DNA of 64,000 nucleotides from Parafannyhessea umbonata (GTDB lineage: Bacteria; Actinomycetota; Coriobacteriia; Coriobacteriales; Atopobiaceae): assembly GCF_900105025.1 (NCBI RefSeq), contig NZ_LT629759.1, positions 1,054,001 through 1,118,000 of the forward strand. The letters are read 5' to 3'. The notes under the pieces were generated by a model. It saw only the letters and a program-made list of their open reading frames with translations, searched no databases and was not told the origin of the DNA. Shown here in pieces: positions 43,240 to 54,299 of the stretch. How positions within the stretch are numbered: position 1 is the stretch's first letter; each line of letters begins with the position of its first letter. A program made the translations under genes and the position numbers.

Positions 43240-45118
43240 ACGCACTACCTCCCGAAATCGCGTCGAACGGGCACAACTGCTCGCACAGCGTGCAACCCGT
43301 GCACTGCGAGCCGTCTATCGCCACCTTGCCATCTGCCTGCGGCACAAGCGCAGGGCAGCCCAGCTGCTTGACGCAGCGCTGACAGCCCACGCAGCGCGCG
43401 GGGTCCACGTGGCTCTGCGCGCTTGGCCTGTACAGGAACACGCACGGGCTCTTGAAGATGATGGCCTTCACGCCGGGCTCCGCGTCCACGCGCGCGACGG
43501 TCTTGGTGGTCGCCTGCAGGTCGAGCGGGTCCACCGTCTCGACCACGGAAAGGCCGATCGCCCTGAGGACGCGCTCGATGCTCACGGGGGTAACCTTCTG
43601 ACCCATTGCCGTGCGGCCCGTGCCGGGATGCGGCTGGTGGCCGGTCATGGCGGTGGTGGAGTTGTCAAGCACGCACAGCGTCATGTTGGACTGGTTGTAG
43701 AACGCGTTCACGACGCCCGTGATGCCGGAGGCGAAGAACGTGGAGTCACCCACGAACGCGAAGCAGTGCGTATCGGGCTCAATGTGACCCACGCCCTGGG
43801 CGATGTTGATGCCGGCGCCCATGCACAGGCAGGTGTCGCACATGTCGAGCGGACGGGCGTTTCCCAGCGTGTAGCAGCCGATGTCGCCGCAGTAGATGGT
43901 CTTCTTGCCGCGCATGGCCTGCTTTACGGCATAGAAGCTCGCGCGGTGCGGGCAGCCGGCGCAGAGCACGGGCGGCCTCACGGGAAGCTGTGGCGGATCC
44001 GGCCAGGCGGCGCCCTCCGCGGCACCGCGCCCCAGGAACGCGTCGAGCACCTGGCCCACGTACTCCACGGAGTTCTCGCCGGACGGCTTCACGTCGCCCG
44101 TGAGCTTGCCGCGCACCACAACGTCCAGGTGGTGCCTGCCCGCAAGCGCCGTCAGCGCGCGCTCGATCACGGGGTCGAGCTCCTCCACGCACAGGACCTC
44201 GTCCACGCCGTCCAGGAACTCGAGCGCAAGGTCGTCCGGGAACGGGAACGGCGTCGCCACGCGCAGCACGCGGCACTCGCCCTCGGCCAGGTTCTCGCGA
44301 ACGTACTGGTAGTTGATGCCGTGCGTCGCGATTGCCTTGCGAGCGGGGCGCACGGCTGCGGCGGGAGTTGCGGCACTGTCGTCAGGCGCAGTGCCGGCGT
44401 GGCTCGCGGCGTCGGCGTGGCCGGCCTCCCAGTCCACGAAGTTTCCGGCATACGAGCCCAGCTCGTGCGAGAGTCTGGCGTTTCTCTGCTCGATGCGCGC
44501 ATGCGCCTGCACGGAGAGGCGCGGGAAGATGACCCACTTGGAGGAGTCCTTCACGAAGCCCTCCGGCTTGCTCTTGAGGTAGTCCTCGGGCTCGAGGACG
44601 TCGATCGCCTCGTAGCCGTGGTCCACGCGCGTGGTCGGCCGCAGGAACACGGGGCTGTGGAGCTCCTCGGAGAGCGCGAACGCGTCGCGCATCATCTGGT
44701 ACGCGTCCGCGACGCCGGACGGGTCAAGGCACGGCACCTTGCTGAACTGGGCAAACGTGCGCGTGTCCTGTTCGGTCTGCGACGAGATGGGACCGGGGTC
44801 GTCTGCGACCACGATGACCATGCCGCCCTTCACGCCGATGTACTCCAGGCTCATGAGGGGGTCGGCGGCAACGTTCAGGCCCACGCACTTCATGGTAACG
44901 AGCGAGCGGGCACCCGCGTACGAAGCGCCGGCCGCGACCTCGAGCGCGGCCTTCTCGTTAACGGACCACTCCACGTACACGTCGCCGGGGTTGCGCTTTG
45001 CGACGGTCTCGATGATCTCCGTCGAGGGCGTGCCGGGATACCCCGCCACCACGTCCACGCCGGCGGCGAGCGCACCCAGCGCCATCGCCTCGTTTCCCAT
45101 CAGGAACTCCCTGTGCAT
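43229..45118 (-). CDS. iorA: Indolepyruvate ferredoxin oxidoreductase alpha subunit
   Basis: 629 residues. N-terminal pyrimidine-type domain (GNEAMALGALAAGVDVVAGYPGTPSTEI), a middle region, the thiamine diphosphate domain (CAGCPHRASFY, GDIGCYTLG, GDSTFFASG with LDNSTTAMTG), and a C-terminal ferredoxin domain with two [4Fe-4S] sites (CVGCQRCVKQLGC and CTGCTLCEQLCP). The second of two close ATGs is preferred because GGGGAGG lies about 8 bases before it. First gene of the aryl-pyruvate operon. Confidence 0.94.
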   Translation of the reverse strand: MHREFLMGNEAMALGALAAGVDVVAGYPGTPSTEIIETVAKRNPGDVYVEWSVNEKAALEVAAGASYAGARSLVTMKCVGLNVAADPLMSLEYIGVKGGMVIVVADDPGPISSQTEQDTRTFAQFSKVPCLDPSGVADAYQMMRDAFALSEELHSPVFLRPTTRVDHGYEAIDVLEPEDYLKSKPEGFVKDSSKWVIFPRLSVQAHARIEQRNARLSHELGSYAGNFVDWEAGHADAASHAGTAPDDSAATPAAAVRPARKAIATHGINYQYVRENLAEGECRVLRVATPFPFPDDLALEFLDGVDEVLCVEELDPVIERALTALAGRHHLDVVVRGKLTGDVKPSGENSVEYVGQVLDAFLGRGAAEGAAWPDPPQLPVRPPVLCAGCPHRASFYAVKQAMRGKKTIYCGDIGCYTLGNARPLDMCDTCLCMGAGINIAQGVGHIEPDTHCFAFVGDSTFFASGITGVVNAFYNQSNMTLCVLDNSTTAMTGHQPHPGTGRTAMGQKVTPVSIERVLRAIGLSVVETVDPLDLQATTKTVARVDAEPGVKAIIFKSPCVFLYRPSAQSHVDPARCVGCQRCVKQLGCPALVPQADGKVAIDGSQCTGCTLCEQLCPFDAISGGSAYEA

Positions 45119-45421
45119 GGGCATACCTCCCCGCCGGCCACGCGCTGCAGGCGCGGCCATGCATCGGCAGTCAACAAGCTTTAACCACTCTACAAAAGGC
45201 GCGCCGGTGCCGCGCCGCAAGTTGGCAAACGTTCGAATCTGTTAATCGAGCGCACGCCCGTGGCCGATCAGGGTGCGCGTGGCACGGGGAGCGCGGCGCC
45301 AGGCGCACCGGCGGGGCGGTACAATGTGCACGCGCCTATCATGGGAGCACAGATCTGCCCTCGCACCCCTTCCACGCTGCGCCCGTCGCGCGGCATGCGA
45401 ATCTGATTGGGAGGCACTGCC
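45119..45421. other. Divergent promoter region of iorA and the ABC gene
   Basis: About 300 bp, GC-rich, with no gene. A TAGAGT hexamer read toward iorA lies near 45193, but no reliable -35 is seen. No hairpin or repeat stands out. Confidence 0.5.
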
Positions 45422-47290
45422 ATGTCTCGCGTTCCCTACCTCAGGTCCTACGTCCTTCTGTCCAGAAGACGCTGGGTGTTGGCCATGCTCGCCGCGATCG
45501 CGGGGGTCGTCCTTCTCGCCACGCTCGTGCCGTTTGCCACGGACGGCGCGTATAACTACTCGGTGGACAGGTACTACGAGACGTACAGTTTTCTCCTTCA
45601 CCAGGGTGGGACCATAAGCGATGCGGACCACCGACAGGCAAGAAGGCTCGAGTCGATTATCGAAGAGACGAATCCGGCCGAATACTGCCACAAGGTCCGC
45701 AGCTACGAGCTTCGGGAGATCAGGGAGCAGAAGTCCCAGGGCCAGTCGTCGGATCCAGACACGCGAAGGCTGCATACCTTCACGACCACGTTTCTGAACG
45801 CGGTGTGCAAGCTGAGCTCGCCCGCCCTGTACCAGGGAACGGACGCCATGCCCGGACTAGTGCTGGTCGCATACTACCTTGGGGTGATACCCTCCCCCGT
45901 GCTGCTGCTCGCACCGTTTACCCTGCTGTGGGTCGTCGCGCGGGAGAACGCATCGTCCAGGCTCCTTTCCCACGCGCCGCTCTCCCCCGCCGGCATGTGG
46001 CTGTACCTGGGATGCCTCGGCGCACTGCTCACGCTCGTTTTCTCGCTCGTGCCCATGCTTCCCGCCTTTGTGTTGGGCGTCATCAGGAACGGCGTGGGAG
46101 ACCTCGCCTACCCCATCATCTATTGGCAGGACGACGTGCTCGTGAGGACGACCCTCATACGCGAGCTTGTGCGGTACGTGGGGTTCTTCCTCCTTGCGGG
46201 ATTCTGCCTAGGCACGCTCTGCCACCTCGCGACCTCGCTGCGGGCGCCTGCCGTCATGGTCGCCGGCATCGCGCTTCTGGTGCCGCCATGCCTGGACAAC
46301 TATTATGACCTGGGCGCGATCTTCCCTGACGCGCTAGCCTCCCTGCCGTCCACGTACTTCTCCGCAGACAGGCTCCTTGGCAGGCTCGGCGGCATAGGCG
46401 CCCAGAACGCCATACCCATAGCGGGCGCGAACACGACGCGGGGCGTGCTCTCCATCGCCGTGCTCATCGCGGTCATGGGGCTCGTCGGCGTGCTCGCGAG
46501 GTCGGTCGCGCTCTCAAGGTCCTACGGCCGTGCGCGCAGGGCGGCGTCGGAGCAGGCCATCCCCAGGGGACGGCTGCTCGTGGCACGCGACGTCAGCGTG
46601 GGCTACGTCAGGAACCATCCGCTCGTGACGGGCGAGCTCTCACTTGCGAGCGGTGGTGTCGTGGGCTTCGTCGCGCCAAACGGCTATGGCAAGACGACTC
46701 TCCTCGCAGCGCTCGCGGGCGTCCCGCAGTGCCCGCGCGCAACGTCCGTCGATGCCGTGGCCGTGGCGCCGACGGGTAACGGATCCGTCAGCCCGCATAG
46801 CCAGGCCGCGTGGCGCAGGTCTGTCTTCCTGCTGCCCGGCGACGGCTCCGTGCTGTACGACCACCTGACGCCCGACCAGACCATCGAGCTCGTGCGCTGC
46901 CTGTGGCGCTGCGTGCCGGAGCGCGACACGCTCGCTGACATGGCGGCCGGCGGCTTTAGGCGCAAGCGCATCGCCACGCTCTCGCAGGGCATGCGCCAGC
47001 AGGCCGCGATCGCGGTCGCACTCGCGACGCAGGCGCCGGTCCTGCTGCTGGACGAGCCCATGAACGCGCTCGACCCCACGAACCGTCAGCTCGCAAACGA
47101 ACGCGTCCGCGCGTACGCGGAAGAGGGCCGCTGCGTCTTCATGTCGTCCCACCTCCTGAACAACCTGGATGAGGTCTGCGACGGCGCGTACCTCATTCGC
47201 GACGGCGCGCTCGTGGACGCCGGCGGCAGGCATCGCCCGCCGCTCCCCGCGCTGTACTGGGAGTTCTACCCCCGCCCGCAGCAGTCGTAG
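45422..47290 (+). CDS. ABC-2-type permease fused to an ATPase domain
   Basis: 622 residues, GGGAGG before the ATG. Residues 1-375 hold an N-terminal membrane anchor, an extracytoplasmic loop of about 100 residues and five or so further helices in ABC-2 style. Residues about 390-610 are a nucleotide-binding domain: Walker A APNGYGKTTLL, signature LSQGMRQQ, Walker B VLLLDEPMNALDP and H-loop MSSHLL. ABC-2 exporters usually have separate ATPase and permease genes, so this permease-first fusion is unusual. Substrate unknown. The last 30 residues are basic/Pro-rich. Confidence 0.85.
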   Translation: MSRVPYLRSYVLLSRRRWVLAMLAAIAGVVLLATLVPFATDGAYNYSVDRYYETYSFLLHQGGTISDADHRQARRLESIIEETNPAEYCHKVRSYELREIREQKSQGQSSDPDTRRLHTFTTTFLNAVCKLSSPALYQGTDAMPGLVLVAYYLGVIPSPVLLLAPFTLLWVVARENASSRLLSHAPLSPAGMWLYLGCLGALLTLVFSLVPMLPAFVLGVIRNGVGDLAYPIIYWQDDVLVRTTLIRELVRYVGFFLLAGFCLGTLCHLATSLRAPAVMVAGIALLVPPCLDNYYDLGAIFPDALASLPSTYFSADRLLGRLGGIGAQNAIPIAGANTTRGVLSIAVLIAVMGLVGVLARSVALSRSYGRARRAASEQAIPRGRLLVARDVSVGYVRNHPLVTGELSLASGGVVGFVAPNGYGKTTLLAALAGVPQCPRATSVDAVAVAPTGNGSVSPHSQAAWRRSVFLLPGDGSVLYDHLTPDQTIELVRCLWRCVPERDTLADMAAGGFRRKRIATLSQGMRQQAAIAVALATQAPVLLLDEPMNALDPTNRQLANERVRAYAEEGRCVFMSSHLLNNLDEVCDGAYLIRDGALVDAGGRHRPPLPALYWEFYPRPQQS

Positions 47291-47359
47291 CCGACAGGCA
47301 TGGCCCAATAGCCGTAGCACGGCTCACGCGCCGTGCGCGGGCGAGAAGAGCCATGCAGA

Positions 47360-47394
47360 GGGGCGGCCGCCGGCACCATGCCAGCGACCGCCCC
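47360..47394 (-). terminator. Strong hairpin between ABC and valS genes
   Basis: A 16-bp stem (GGGGCGGCCGCCGGCA with TGCCAGCGACCGCCCC, two mismatches on plus, both G-U on minus) with a 3-nt loop. It is fully paired only as minus-strand RNA, favouring a role after valS. No long T-run. Confidence 0.7.
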
Positions 47395-47465
47395 ATCCTT
47401 GTCACGCTAGTGCGCAAGCCCGTTGCGCGAGGACCGCACGGCGTGCGCGCGACGCCGCGCCAATG

Positions 47466-50144
47466 CTACTCGAAATCTGCGATCTGGCCCTTGAGCTGCT
47501 CGATCGTGGTCGTGAGCTCGGCCTGCTGCGCGCGCTTCTTCTCGATGACGGCAGGGGCTGCCTTCGCGACGAAGCCCTCGTTGGAGAGGGTCCTGCTCAC
47601 GGAGCTCAGGTCCTTCTCGGCCTTCGCGAGCTCCTTCTTGAGGCGCTTCGCCTCTGCCGCAAGGTCGACGAGGCCGCCGAGCGCCACGAAGATCTCGAGC
47701 GTGCCGTCGGCCACCGTGACCGACCCCTCCGGCTTCTGCTGCTCGTGGCCGAGGGCGAGCTGGTCCACGCGGCCGACGGAGCAGATGAAGCCGCGCTGGG
47801 CCTCGAGCACCGCGGCGTCCTCCGCGGAGGAGCGCACCGCGACGTCCAGCTCGGCCTTTGGCGACAGGCGGTAGCGGGCGCGGGTGGAGCGCACGGCGGA
47901 GACCACGCGCTTCGCGAGGTCGAAGTCGTGCTCTGCCCTGTCGTTCACGAACTGCGCGAACTCGTCGGGCTCAGGCCACTTTGCGACCATCAGGAACTTT
48001 GCGGAGTGGTCGTCCAGGCCGCTCGCGGGCAGCTTGTCCCACACGCTCTCCGTCACGAACGGCATCACGGGGTGCAGCAGGCGCATGGACGCGTCCAGCA
48101 CGAAGACGAGGTTGCGCTGGACCTGCAGCTTCTCCTCCGGCGTGCCGTCCAGCAGGCGGCCCTTGCAGAGCTCGATGTACCAGTCGCACACCTCGTTCCA
48201 GAAGAACGACTGGATGTTGCGGGCGTAGTCGCCAAACTCGTAGCCCTCGAGCTGCCTCGTGGACTCCGCGACCACCTTCGCGAGGCGGCTGAGCATCCAC
48301 GCGTCCTCGGGCGTCTCTGCCTTGGGGGCGCCGGGCACGTAGCCCGCGAGGTTCATCTGGACAAAGCGGCTCGCGTTCCAGATCTTCGTCACGAATGAGC
48401 GCGCCTGCTCCGTGCGCGGGCTGTCGATGAGCTCCTTCGTCTTCTTGTTGATGTTCGCGTCGAACTTGACGTCCTGGTTGTTGGTGATGAGCGTCAGTAG
48501 GTTGAAGCGCATGGCGTCGGCGCCGTACTTCGCCATCAGGTCCATGGGGTTCACGCCGTTGCCCTTGGACTTGGACATGCGGCTGCCGTCCTTCGCCAGA
48601 ATCGTCGCGTAGATGTACACGTCGTGGAACGGAATCTCGTTCGTGAAGTACAGCGAGCTCATGATCATGCGCGCGACCCACAGGGCGATGATGTCGCGGG
48701 CGGTCACGAGGACCTTCGTGGGGTGGTGCCCCTCCATCTGCTCGGGGTGGTCGGGCCAGCCCTGCGTGGCGAAGGTCCACAGCTGCGAGCTGAACCAAGT
48801 GTCCAGCACGTCGGGGTCCTGGTGCACGTGGTGACCGCCGCACTTCGGACACACGTCCGTGTCCTCCATGAGGGCGTCCTCCCAGCCGCAGTCCTCGCAG
48901 TAGAACACCGGGATGCGGTGGCCCCACCACAGCTGGCGGCTGATGCACCAGTCCTTCAGGTTGTCCATCCACGTGAGGTACGTCTGGGTCCAGCGCTCCG
49001 GGTGGAACTTGATCTCGCCGTCCTTCACGACCTCGGTCGCGCGCTCCTTCAGCTTGTCCACGGCCACGAACCACTGCTCGGACAGCCACGGCTCGAGCGC
49101 GGTGTCGCAGCGGTAGCAGTGCATGACGGAGTGCTCGAGGTCCTCGATGTGATCGAGCAGGCCGTGCTCGTCAAACCAGTCGACGATGGCCTTCCTGCAC
49201 TCGTCGCGGTCCATGCCGCTGAACTCGCCGTAGCCGTCGACCACGTGGGCCGTCTCGTCGAAGATGTTGATCTGCGGCAGGTCGTGCGTCTGGCCCATCG
49301 CGTAGTCGTTGGGGTCGTGCGCGGGCGTCACCTTCACGAAGCCGGTGCCGAACTTGGGGTCGACGTGCCAGTCGCTGAAGATGGGTATCTCGCGGTCCAC
49401 GATCGGCAGCATGACGGTCTTGCCCACGAGCTTCTGCTTCTCGGGGTCCTGCGGGCTCACGGCGATGCCGGTGTCGCCGAGCATGGTCTCCGGGCGGGTG
49501 GTGGCCACGGTCACGTACTCGATGTCGTCGACGGGCTCCGTGAGGGGGTAGCGCAGGAACCACAGGTGGCCGTGCTCGTCCTTGTACTCCGCCTCGTCGT
49601 CGCTGATGGCCGTGCGGCAGCTGGGGCACCAGTTCACGATGCGCTTGCCGCGGTAGATCAGGCCGTCGTGGTACCAGTCGCAGAACACCTTGCGCACCGC
49701 GCGGCTGAACTCCGGCGACATCGTGAACTTCTCGTCGTCGAAGTCGATGGAGCAGCCCATGCGCTTGATCTGGCTGACGATGGTGCCGCCGTACTCATGG
49801 GTCCAGTCCCAGCATGCGTCCAGGAACTTCTCGCGCCCCATCTCAAGGCGAGAGATGCCCTCGCTCTTGAGCTTCTTGTCCACCTTGGTCTGGGTGGCGA
49901 TGCCCGCGTGGTCCGTTCCCAGGATCCAGCGCGTGGAGCGGCCGCGCATGCGATTGTAGCGGATGTAGGTGTCCTGGATCGTATCGTCCATGGCGTGGCC
50001 CATGTGCAGGATGCCCGTCACGTTTGGCGGCGGGATGACGACGGTGCAGTCGCCGACCCCCTTGCTGCGCTGGTAGCAGCCCGCGTCCATCCAGCTCTTG
50101 ATGAGCTCGGGCTCCGCGGTCTGGGGGTCGTAGTTCTTTGGCAT
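47466..50144 (-). CDS. valS: Valine-tRNA ligase
   Basis: 892 residues. Class I synthetase: HMGH (HIGH) in PPPNVTGILHMGHAMDD, KMSKS as SRMSKSKGN, the CP1 editing insert with TTRPETMLGDTGIAV, a zinc-like CPKCGGHHVH loop, anticodon domain, and the C-terminal coiled-coil arm (about 820-892) that contacts tRNA-Val. GTGGAAGAA precedes the ATG, and a GTG three codons earlier is an alternative start. No Val-rich leader peptide or T-box was found upstream. Confidence 0.97.
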   Translation of the reverse strand: MPKNYDPQTAEPELIKSWMDAGCYQRSKGVGDCTVVIPPPNVTGILHMGHAMDDTIQDTYIRYNRMRGRSTRWILGTDHAGIATQTKVDKKLKSEGISRLEMGREKFLDACWDWTHEYGGTIVSQIKRMGCSIDFDDEKFTMSPEFSRAVRKVFCDWYHDGLIYRGKRIVNWCPSCRTAISDDEAEYKDEHGHLWFLRYPLTEPVDDIEYVTVATTRPETMLGDTGIAVSPQDPEKQKLVGKTVMLPIVDREIPIFSDWHVDPKFGTGFVKVTPAHDPNDYAMGQTHDLPQINIFDETAHVVDGYGEFSGMDRDECRKAIVDWFDEHGLLDHIEDLEHSVMHCYRCDTALEPWLSEQWFVAVDKLKERATEVVKDGEIKFHPERWTQTYLTWMDNLKDWCISRQLWWGHRIPVFYCEDCGWEDALMEDTDVCPKCGGHHVHQDPDVLDTWFSSQLWTFATQGWPDHPEQMEGHHPTKVLVTARDIIALWVARMIMSSLYFTNEIPFHDVYIYATILAKDGSRMSKSKGNGVNPMDLMAKYGADAMRFNLLTLITNNQDVKFDANINKKTKELIDSPRTEQARSFVTKIWNASRFVQMNLAGYVPGAPKAETPEDAWMLSRLAKVVAESTRQLEGYEFGDYARNIQSFFWNEVCDWYIELCKGRLLDGTPEEKLQVQRNLVFVLDASMRLLHPVMPFVTESVWDKLPASGLDDHSAKFLMVAKWPEPDEFAQFVNDRAEHDFDLAKRVVSAVRSTRARYRLSPKAELDVAVRSSAEDAAVLEAQRGFICSVGRVDQLALGHEQQKPEGSVTVADGTLEIFVALGGLVDLAAEAKRLKKELAKAEKDLSSVSRTLSNEGFVAKAAPAVIEKKRAQQAELTTTIEQLKGQIADFE

Positions 50145-50368
50145 TTCTTCCACGGTTGATACCGCCTTCTTACGCGCCCCGTCAGACGGTGTGGGCACTC
50201 GTGTAATGGGCGCGCGCCTCCGCCGGGGCTGGCTTACGTTGCGACCCGGCCGGCCGGCCAAGTCAGTCCAACAGCATACCACGCACGCCGTGCGGCGCCC
50301 CCGCGGCCGCGTGCTACAGTCTTTACCACACACGCGCCCGAAGGCGCGCCGATCGCTTGGAGGAGCCA

Positions 50369-51199
50369 ATGGACGAGAAGAACGCCACCGCGGCAGAGGC
50401 CGCGCCGCAGGTGGAGACCGCGACCGACAGGCTGAGGATCATCCTGGGACAGGAGCGGCTCGACACGCTCGCCCGCTCGCGCGTTCTCGTGCTGGGCCTG
50501 GGCGGCGTAGGATCAAACTGCGTGGAGGCGCTCGCGCGCGGTGGCGTGGGCGAGCTCGTCCTGGTGGACCGCGACATAGTGCAGCCGTCCAACATCAACC
50601 GCCAGGCCGTGGCGTACCACTCCACCATCGGTCGCGCCAAGACTGACGTGATGGAAGAGATCGTGCACGACATCAACCCGGACTGCAAGGTCACCACCGT
50701 TCACCGGTTCCTCTCGAAGGAGAACCTCGTGCCCACGCTCGAGGCGCTCCCCCGCCCCGACTACGTGGTGGACGCCATCGACACCATCTCGCAGAAGCTC
50801 ATCGTGGCGAAGTGGTGCCAGGACACGGGGCTCAGGCTCATATCCAGCATGGGCGGGGCAAACAAGCTCAACCCGGAACGGCTGCGCTTCTCGACCATCG
50901 AGAAGACGAAGTCGTGCCCCATCTGCAAGGTCATGCGCAAGGAGTGCCGCAAGCGCGGAATCCGCGGGCTTCACGTGCTGTACTCGTCCGAGGTGCCCAT
51001 GCCCGTCACGCCGCGCGGCGCCGAGCTGCCGGGAGGCAGGCGGCCGGAGAAGGGCGTCACCCTGGGCACCATGAGCTACATGCCGCCCATCATGGGCCAG
51101 ATGATAGCCGGCCGCGTGATATGCGACCTCGCGGACCTGCACAACGACCTGGACGTCCAGGAGCCCATCGTGGCTCCGCGGCGGCGCGGGGGCAGGTAA
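50369..51199 (+). CDS. tcdA: tRNA threonylcarbamoyladenosine dehydratase (TcdA/CsdL)
   Basis: 276 residues, GGAGGAG upstream. E1-like fold: VLGLGGVGSNCVEALARGGVGEL (ATP), DRDIVQPSNINRQ and DAIDTISQKL. A basic CPICKVMRKECRKRGI segment follows and is consistent with tRNA binding. Cyclises t6A37 of tRNA to ct6A with ATP. ThiF/MoeB-type sulfur-carrier adenylation is the alternative, but the length and the C-terminal GTMSYMPPIMGQMIAG favour TcdA. Followed after 3 bp by tatD. Confidence 0.9.
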   Translation: MDEKNATAAEAAPQVETATDRLRIILGQERLDTLARSRVLVLGLGGVGSNCVEALARGGVGELVLVDRDIVQPSNINRQAVAYHSTIGRAKTDVMEEIVHDINPDCKVTTVHRFLSKENLVPTLEALPRPDYVVDAIDTISQKLIVAKWCQDTGLRLISSMGGANKLNPERLRFSTIEKTKSCPICKVMRKECRKRGIRGLHVLYSSEVPMPVTPRGAELPGGRRPEKGVTLGTMSYMPPIMGQMIAGRVICDLADLHNDLDVQEPIVAPRRRGGR

Positions 51200-51202
51200 G
51201 CC

Positions 51203-51973
51203 ATGCAGCTGTTTGACGCGCACTGCCACCTGGACTTCATGTCGAACATGGAAGAGGTCGCGCGCGACGCCGCGGCAGACGGCCTGCATGTGCTCGCGAC
51301 CACGGTGACGCCCCGGGGCTACCTGCGCGCGCGGGACGCCCTCGCGGGGCTTCCCAACGTGGGCGTCGCCGTGGGCGCACACCCGTGGTGGGTGGCGGAC
51401 GGGCGGCTCTCGACCGCAGACGTCGAGGCGGCGGCCGACCTCGCCGGCACGACGCGCCTCGTGGGCGAGGTCGGCATGGACTTCTCGCCCAAGCACGTGC
51501 CAGAGGGCTCCAAGGACGTTCAGCGCGCCGCGTTCCGGCGCATCTGCGAGGCCGCGGCCACCGGAAGCGACCCCGCGCGCCCCACGGTCATGTCCATACA
51601 CTCCGTCCGCTCCGCCGCGGAGGTGCTGGAGGTTCTGCGCACGACGGGCTGCCTCGAGCGCTGCCGCTGCGTGTTCCACTGGTTCTCGGGCAGCTCGGAC
51701 GAGCTCCACGCCGCCGTGGTCGCCGGCTGCTGGTTCTCCGTGAACCCCATGATGCTCCGCACGCGCCGCGGGCGCGAGTACGCGCGACAGGTCCCGCTGC
51801 GCCGCCTGCTGACCGAGACGGACCTACCGGCCGGCGAGGACGTGCCGTTCTCCGCCGCCCAGATCGAGGCCGCACTCCAGGAGTGCCTCGCGGGCATCGC
51901 GGAGGCGCGCGGGTGCGACGCGGAGGGGCTGGCGCAGGCGGTGTGCGACAACGCGGAGCGGCTCCTCGCGTAG
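51203..51973 (+). CDS. TatD-family metal-dependent hydrolase
   Basis: 256 residues. TIM-barrel amidohydrolase-like: DAHCHLDF (metal His), [15 protein letters not shown] (Glu ligand), SIHSVRSA and the C-terminal LLTETDLPA, where the acidic ligand lies. TatD enzymes are 3'-5' DNA exonucleases and D-aminoacyl-tRNA-type hydrolases in different species. Directly follows tcdA and shares its transcript. Confidence 0.9.
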   Translation: MQLFDAHCHLDFMSNMEEVARDAAADGLHVLATTVTPRGYLRARDALAGLPNVGVAVGAHPWWVADGRLSTADVEAAADLAGTTRLVGEVGMDFSPKHVPEGSKDVQRAAFRRICEAAATGSDPARPTVMSIHSVRSAAEVLEVLRTTGCLERCRCVFHWFSGSSDELHAAVVAGCWFSVNPMMLRTRRGREYARQVPLRRLLTETDLPAGEDVPFSAAQIEAALQECLAGIAEARGCDAEGLAQAVCDNAERLLA

Positions 51974-52109
51974 TGCAAAATGCTGCGCAACATCGTGGCA
52001 TGGGGTGGCGGCAACTCCTTCGGCCACATCTCCAGCCGCGGCGCTCGGCATCGCAATCTAGGGCGCCTCGGGCGCGTGCCTTGCGCCAGCAGCGTGCGGG
52101 AACAGCAGA

Positions 52110-52146
52110 ATGCCCGCCGTACGGAGCGCATCCGTATGACGGGCAT
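52110..52146. terminator. Bidirectional terminator between tatD and clpX
   Basis: A 15-bp stem (ATGCCCGCCGTACGG with CCGTATGACGGGCAT), one mismatch and one G-U, 7-nt loop, between convergent genes. Plus-strand tail is CGTGCTTTC. Confidence 0.65.
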
Positions 52147-52217
52147 CGTGCTTTCGAATCGCCAGGGGGCGCCTCGCGTGAGGCACCTCGTCCTTCTCGC
52201 CTAGGCGCGCCTCTGGG

Positions 52218-53513
<1,296 letters not shown>

Positions 53514-53545
53514 CTGGCTCTCTTCCTAAGCTTCTCGCCTCAAGG

Positions 53546-54157
53546 CTACGCCTGCTCGGTGCGCGACGCGATTACCTTGTCGACGAGACCGTACTCCTTC
53601 GCCTCCTGGGCGCGCATGTAGTTGTCGCGCTCGGTGTCCGCGTTGATCTTCTCCACGGACTGTCCAGTATACTGCGCGAGCAGCTCGTTCATGTGCTCGC
53701 GGATGTATTTGGTCTCGTCGGCGACGATCTGAATGTCGGTCTGCTGTCCCTGGGCGCCAGAGCTCGGCTGGTGAATCATGATCATCGAGTTCGGGAGGGC
53801 GAGGCGCTTGCCCGGGGTTCCCGCGGCGAGAAGGACGGACGCCATGGAGGCAGCCATTCCCACGCAGATGGTCGAGACGTCCGGCTTGATGAAGTTCATG
53901 GTGTCGAGGATGCCGAGACCGGCGTACACCTCGCCGCCGGGAGAGTCGATGTAGAGCGAGATGTCCTTGTCGGGATCCTGGCTCTCCAGGTGCAGCAGCT
54001 GCGCGATCACGAGGTTCGCGGAGTCGCGGGTAATCTCCTCGCCCAGAAAGACGATGCGGTCGTTCAGCAGGCGCGAGTAGATGTCGTAGCTGCGCTCGCC
54101 ACGCGGCGTCTGCTCAACGACGTAGGGGATGAGGGGCGTGTTCATGGGGTTGTGCAT
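53546..54157 (-). CDS. clpP: ATP-dependent Clp protease proteolytic subunit
   Basis: 203 residues. Catalytic triad Ser104 (GMAASMAS), His129 (MIHQPS) and Asp178. SPGGEV forms the oxyanion region. Fourteen-subunit chamber protease working with ClpX. AAGGAG is 5 bases before the ATG. It lies 32 bp before clpX and beyond a strong tig terminator, so clpPX probably has its own promoter, near the inverted repeat at 54199-54216. Confidence 0.97.
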   Translation of the reverse strand: MHNPMNTPLIPYVVEQTPRGERSYDIYSRLLNDRIVFLGEEITRDSANLVIAQLLHLESQDPDKDISLYIDSPGGEVYAGLGILDTMNFIKPDVSTICVGMAASMASVLLAAGTPGKRLALPNSMIMIHQPSSGAQGQQTDIQIVADETKYIREHMNELLAQYTGQSVEKINADTERDNYMRAQEAKEYGLVDKVIASRTEQA

Positions 54158-54198
54158 GCGTTCTCCTTCTTGCCGGAACGTAGGGCCGGCCGTCAGAA

Positions 54199-54216
54199 CA
54201 TGGGACCTGTCCCATG
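54199..54216 (-). promoter_or_regulatory. 18-bp inverted repeat upstream of clpP, candidate operator
   Basis: CATGGGAC-CT-GTCCCATG, perfect 8-bp arms, in the 80-bp gap between the tig terminator and clpP. A stress regulator site is plausible. It does not look like the known HspR, CtsR or ClgR consensus. Confidence 0.45.
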
Positions 54217-54237
54217 CAATGCTACTACGATGGGTGC

Positions 54238-54276
54238 AAAAAGCGCTCCGAGGTACCTGTTACCCTCGGAGCGCTT
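54238..54276 (-). terminator. Intrinsic terminator after tig
   Basis: 13-bp perfect stem (AAGCGCTCCGAGG/CCTCGGAGCGCTT), 10-nt loop, and TTTTT on the minus strand. Confidence 0.93.
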
Positions 54277-54299
54277 CTCGTAGTCTAAGGTATCGAGAG

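Noticed and set aside
50145-50368. Val-rich leader peptide or T-box before valS
   Set aside because: Minus-strand frames in this gap show no run of Val codons and no T-box consensus; only a TATGCT -10-like element is visible.
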